The notes under the pieces: model-generated
The model's database searches: none
What the model was told of the DNA's origin: nothing
The model's input: only the letters and a program-made list of their open reading frames with translations
Translations under genes and position numbers: made by a program
NCBI GenBank assembly: GCA_043800905.1
Contig: JAZDMO010000006.1
Span: 1-14,462 of the forward strand
Length of the DNA: 14,462 nucleotides
Origin: JAHITU01 sp043800905
GTDB lineage: Bacteria > Patescibacteriota > Minisyncoccia > Phycocordibacterales > UBA12079
Reading direction: 5' to 3'
Shown here: positions 12,841 through 14,462 of the stretch, one piece after another
Position numbering within the stretch: position 1 is the first letter of the stretch
Layout: every line of letters begins with the position of its first letter

Positions 12841-12926
12841 TTTAAAGAACTCCTACTACAAGATTTCAAAATATTTTTAAAATCTTGATAATAGGCTGGA
12901 GCGAATATTTTAATAAACACTCCAGC
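12841..12926 (-). repeat. Array unit U10: boxA-like, SL2, SL1
   Basis: boxA-like 12841-12850. SL2 is CUAUUAUCAAGAUUUUAAAA with UUUUGAAAUCUUGUAGUAG. SL1 (12895-12926) is GCTGGAGCG/GTGTT type with ...CTCCAGC. Compared with U2, the pair next to the bulge is C-G instead of U-A. Confidence 0.75.
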
Positions 12927-13029
12927 AAATTTGAACAAGAACATGAATTTTTATAGAGCTTTCAAACTCTTTAATAATTAACAGATTTTAGATTAGGCGG
13001 TCTGTTTTCACCTTGGAGACGTTTGGGTT

Positions 13030-13344
13030 TTAAAACTTCCAAACCCGACAACCATCCCCTTCTATTACGGGTTCAGGTACAGACGACCGTACCTTTACAT
13101 AGTCCGTTTTTAGAAGAAATAGCCTTCCTGTTCGACATCCAACGATGCCGAGACGAGTCTCCCGCCGATCCATAGGGTGAGAGAAGTGGAACCTCACTGG
13201 GGACGGACCACCGTAGGGGCTCGATACCCACTCGATCCCTTCTGCCACTGCTGTGGCAAAAGAGACTGGTCCATCGACTGCCCGGTGGCACCAATTTTCT
13301 GGCGCCACGATCATTTTCTCTATTACTACTCTTTTTAATTCCAT
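13030..13344 (-). CDS. Unknown 104-residue protein, cassette 2
   Basis: Not recognised. ATG at 13344 with GAGAAGGGGA upstream. It starts MELKRVVIEKMIVAPENW. The middle (AVDGPVSFATAVAEGIEWVS, then SPYGGPSPVRFHFSHPMDRR) is Gly/Pro-rich, with strand-like ends (RLGIVGCRTGRLFLLK, DYVKVRSSVPEPVIEG), consistent with a small soluble beta protein. Three Cys are dispersed (C19, C70, C99), with no obvious metal site. An overlapping frame at 13073-13294 is a shadow. G+C is above that of the flanks. Its leader carries elements shared with cassettes 5 and 7. Confidence 0.65.
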   Translation of the reverse strand: MELKRVVIEKMIVAPENWCHRAVDGPVSFATAVAEGIEWVSSPYGGPSPVRFHFSHPMDRRETRLGIVGCRTGRLFLLKTDYVKVRSSVPEPVIEGDGCRVWKF

Positions 13345-13414
13345 TTCAATCCCCTTCTCCCCTCAATCTTCGCCTAATTTAAATCGCTATAACCACGATT
13401 TCTCACCGGCTTTT

Positions 13415-13625
13415 ACTTGGTATGGTAAATTCACATATTTATCCAAGTATCTTAAAGATTGAAAAGAAAAAATAAAATTTTTATTTCCTTCAGAACCGTA
13501 TGTTCAGAAGGATAAAACTCAACCCTCTCTAATCGAGGCAAAATCGTTAATCATTTAAAATACTAGAATTTAATATTCTAAATGATTAACAATTCTTAAG
13601 TTTCAAAAATTTTTAAGAAATGAAA
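13415..13625 (-). promoter_or_regulatory. Structured leader of cassette 2 (mosaic of shared modules)
   Basis: Three modules, each shared with another cassette: the duplicated segment 13512-13625 (also at 11026-11138), the hairpin 13487-13511 (CCUUCUGAAC-AUACG-GUUCUGAAGG, a paired variant of the cassette 5 and 8 hairpin), and the ACUUGG/CCAAGU hairpin 13415-13448 (also in cassette 7). Confidence 0.65.
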
Positions 13626-13637
13626 TTTTTATTTTAT

Positions 13638-13708
13638 TTTAAAGAACTACTTGTCTTCATTTATGAAGACATTTCTGGGCTAAAAGGTGTTCAATCTTTT
13701 ATTCCCAG
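13638..13708 (-). repeat. Array unit U11: boxA-like, SL2, SL1
   Basis: boxA-like 13638-13647. SL2 (13652-13671) is TGTCTTCA / TGAAGACA, unrelated in sequence to the other SL2 copies but in the same place. SL1 (13675-13708) is CTGGG...AAAAG with CTTTT...CCCAG and includes the stop codon of the upstream gene. Confidence 0.65.
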
Positions 13709-13902
13709 CCGATGTCTTCAAAAACAACGGTTGATAAGATGTGCCTGAGGCATTTTTCTCTGCCGAGAAAACCTATCCAATTCAGTGACAAGGTTTGCAT
13801 CTTGTGTGAATTTTCAGCATCTATATCCAGCAAACGGGTTTTAATATAAAATAAATATTTTAATTTCTCTTTCTTTATCTCCACTTGCAGGCTGTGAGAC
13901 AC
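13699..13902 (-). CDS. Unknown ~67-residue protein, cassette 1
   Basis: First gene of the array; not recognised. The frame is open up to a TTG at 13941, but that codon lies upstream of the only good ribosome site (AGAGGAAG), which sits in the loop of a 9-base-pair hairpin (13905-13937). I therefore prefer the GTG at 13902, just past the stem. The product is basic and alpha-helical at first (EIKKEKLKYLFYIKTRLLDI), then SLNWIGFLGREKCLRHILSTV, ending DIGWE. No membrane segment or motif is clear. Start and coding status are less sure than for the other cassettes. Confidence 0.5.
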   Translation of the reverse strand: MSHSLQVEIKKEKLKYLFYIKTRLLDIDAENSHKMQTLSLNWIGFLGREKCLRHILSTVVFEDIGWE

Positions 13903-13904
13903 CT

Positions 13905-13937
13905 TTAGATTAATCTTCCTCTTTATATTTAATCTAA
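13905..13937 (-). promoter_or_regulatory. Hairpin presenting the ribosome site of cassette 1
   Basis: Perfect 9-base-pair stem UUAGAUUAA / UUAAUCUAA with AGAGGA in its 15-base loop, immediately before the GTG start. The stem brings a distant Shine-Dalgarno site close to the start codon. Confidence 0.5.
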
Positions 13938-13968
13938 TCAAAAATTAAGATATTTTTATATTCCCTTG

Positions 13969-14022
13969 TTATTTAAAGAACATTAATTGAATTTGTTTAC
14001 TTTGTGTAAATTTATTCAACAT
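13969..14022 (-). CDS. Possible 17-residue leader peptide ending in boxA
   Basis: ATG at 14022 follows AGAGGAAGG. The frame reads MLNKFTQSKQIQLMFFK, then TAA. Its last codons are the boxA-like GTTCTTTAAA itself. Too short to prove; it may be chance. Confidence 0.25.
   Translation of the reverse strand: MLNKFTQSKQIQLMFFK
13972..13981 (-). promoter_or_regulatory. First boxA-like motif of the array
   Basis: Transcript ATGTTCTTTAAAT, close to the boxA antiterminator of rRNA operons (E. coli TGCTCTTTAACA; B. subtilis TGTTCTTTGAAA). This copy has no SL1-SL2 in front of it, as expected for the head of the array. Confidence 0.5.
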
Positions 14023-14038
14023 CTCCTTCCTCTTATTT

Positions 14039-14131
14039 GGAGAGTAGAAAAAACAATTTTTATTGTTTTTTCTACTCTCTAAACAAAAAATCGGTCATTT
14101 AATTCTTTTGGAAAAGAATTAAATGACCGAT
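14039..14131 (-). promoter_or_regulatory. Two long perfect palindromes in the array leader
   Basis: An 18-base-pair stem with a 4-base loop (14040-14079, GAGAGTAGAAAAAACAAT and its complement) and a 20-base-pair stem with almost no loop (14090-14131, ATCGGTCATTTAATTCTTTT and its complement). Neither is followed by a U-run outside its stem, so they are not typical terminators. In the transcript they would be long RNA duplexes between promoter and boxA. Confidence 0.7.
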
Positions 14132-14206
14132 TCTTCGATCTTTTAAACTCCTTCCTCAAAAAGTTTTATTTATTTAATTTTCAATCTTTCTTAACTCTAT
14201 ACTTAT

Positions 14207-14235
14207 ATCATAGCACGGTCTGTTTTATTTGTCAA
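14207..14235 (-). promoter_or_regulatory. Array promoter P2 (downstream copy)
   Basis: Minus-strand TTGACA (14230-14235), 17-base spacer, TATGAT (14207-14212). Perfect -35 box. It is a diverged duplicate of P1, 76 bases away. Confidence 0.75.
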
Positions 14236-14282
14236 GGTCTTTTATCTTCTTATTTATCAACCTTCCTTAACTCTATATTTAT

Positions 14283-14311
14283 ATGATAACATATTGTATT
14301 ATTTTTGTCAA
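14283..14311 (-). promoter_or_regulatory. Array promoter P1 (upstream copy)
   Basis: Minus-strand TTGACA (14306-14311), 17-base spacer, TATCAT (14283-14288), followed by the same TTAACTCTATA-type segment as P2 (on the plus strand CTTAACTCTATATTTATAT). It lies 18 bases from the transposase stop codon. Confidence 0.75.
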
Positions 14312-14328
14312 GTATTTCGTAGGTACAT

Positions 14329-14462
14329 TCAACCTTTAACCGCAACACTTTCATTAAAGACTTCTAAGGGTGTTTTGTATCCAAGACGTTTTCTTGGACG
14401 ATTGTTTAGTATATTTTCAACTGTTTTGATTTCATTATCTGTTATTCTATTAAAATCTGTAC
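14329..14462 (-). mobile_element. IS30-family transposase, C-terminal part (cut by window edge)
   Basis: The open frame runs in from the window edge and ends at TGA (14329-14331). Its 44 residues include NNRPRKRLGYKTPLEVFNE, the very typical C-terminal motif of IS30-family DDE transposases (NxRPRKxLGxxTPxExF). IS30 elements move by a circular or dimer intermediate with outward-facing promoters. The right inverted end should lie at about 14310-14328, against the -35 box of P1; I could not define it with one end only. Only the tail is here, so intactness is unknown. Confidence 0.9.

Noticed and set aside
5822..12926. Units as canonical integron attC sites
   Set aside because: Ends are GTTC...GTTCTTT in direct orientation; the inverted RYYYAAC/GTTRRRY core boxes of attC are absent, and no IntI gene is present in the window.
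6317..13708. SL1 hairpins as rho-independent terminators
   Set aside because: They are followed directly by SL2, not by a U-run, and they recur after every gene in one transcription direction; 3'-end protection or processing fits better.
5822..13981. CRISPR array
   Set aside because: The repeats are 500-1000 bases apart, differ in length and have genes between them; no regular short spacers.

Overview
The window looks like a piece of a low-GC, small-genome bacterium, most likely Candidatus Patescibacteria (CPR, Parcubacteria-like). This is inferred from the AT-rich backbone, the very small genes, and stretches of unrecognised cytoplasmic and membrane proteins among a few housekeeping genes. 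UGA ends at least one recognisable gene (the IS30 transposase), so the standard bacterial code is assumed. Almost every gene lies on the minus strand.

Backbone, positions 1-5750: a DksA/TraR-type zinc-finger protein, a CPR-style single-pass membrane protein of unknown function, polynucleotide phosphorylase (pnp), a NYN/LabA-type putative ribonuclease, and ribosomal protein S15 (rpsO). Four of these five genes have their own hairpin terminator. pnp and rpsO have long, strongly folded leaders that fit post-transcriptional control.

Accessory region, about 5820-14330: a previously unremarked-looking cassette array of about 12 short units, read leftward. The unit grammar, in the transcribed (minus) sense, is: a boxA-like GTTCTTTAAA; a short leader, often with a hairpin next to or around the Shine-Dalgarno site; one small gene; a variable stem-loop (SL1); then a conserved stem-loop (SL2) that usually starts CUA and ends UAG. 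The next boxA shares the final G of SL2. The first cassette has boxA but no preceding SL1-SL2. The last has SL1-SL2 but no following boxA. This is what a tandem array of discrete cassettes should look like. G-U pairs and compensatory changes between copies show that the folds act in minus-strand RNA. Transcription probably starts at two tandem, duplicated consensus promoters (14207-14235 and 14283-14311) and passes two long perfect palindromes before the first boxA.

Most cassette proteins are unrecognised. One resembles Csx3, the type III CRISPR ancillary cyclic-oligoadenylate nuclease. Another cassette slot holds a hicBA toxin-antitoxin pair in reverse orientation with its own promoter. Two neighbouring genes (10656-10952 and 11360-12046) are much richer in G+C than their surroundings, which suggests independent acquisition. 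REP-like palindromes (ends GTCATTGCGAG and CGTGGCAATCT) are scattered through the region and sit inside the SL2 loop in three units. The window ends in the 3' part of an IS30-family transposase whose end lies against the upstream array promoter.

Working model (inference): an integron-like or recombination-built polycistronic cassette array. Repeated boxA sites may keep RNA polymerase processive through many short or poorly translated cistrons, SL1-SL2 may protect or process each cistron's 3' end, and the TA module may stabilise the array. No integrase gene is present in the window, and the repeats do not match canonical attC sites.
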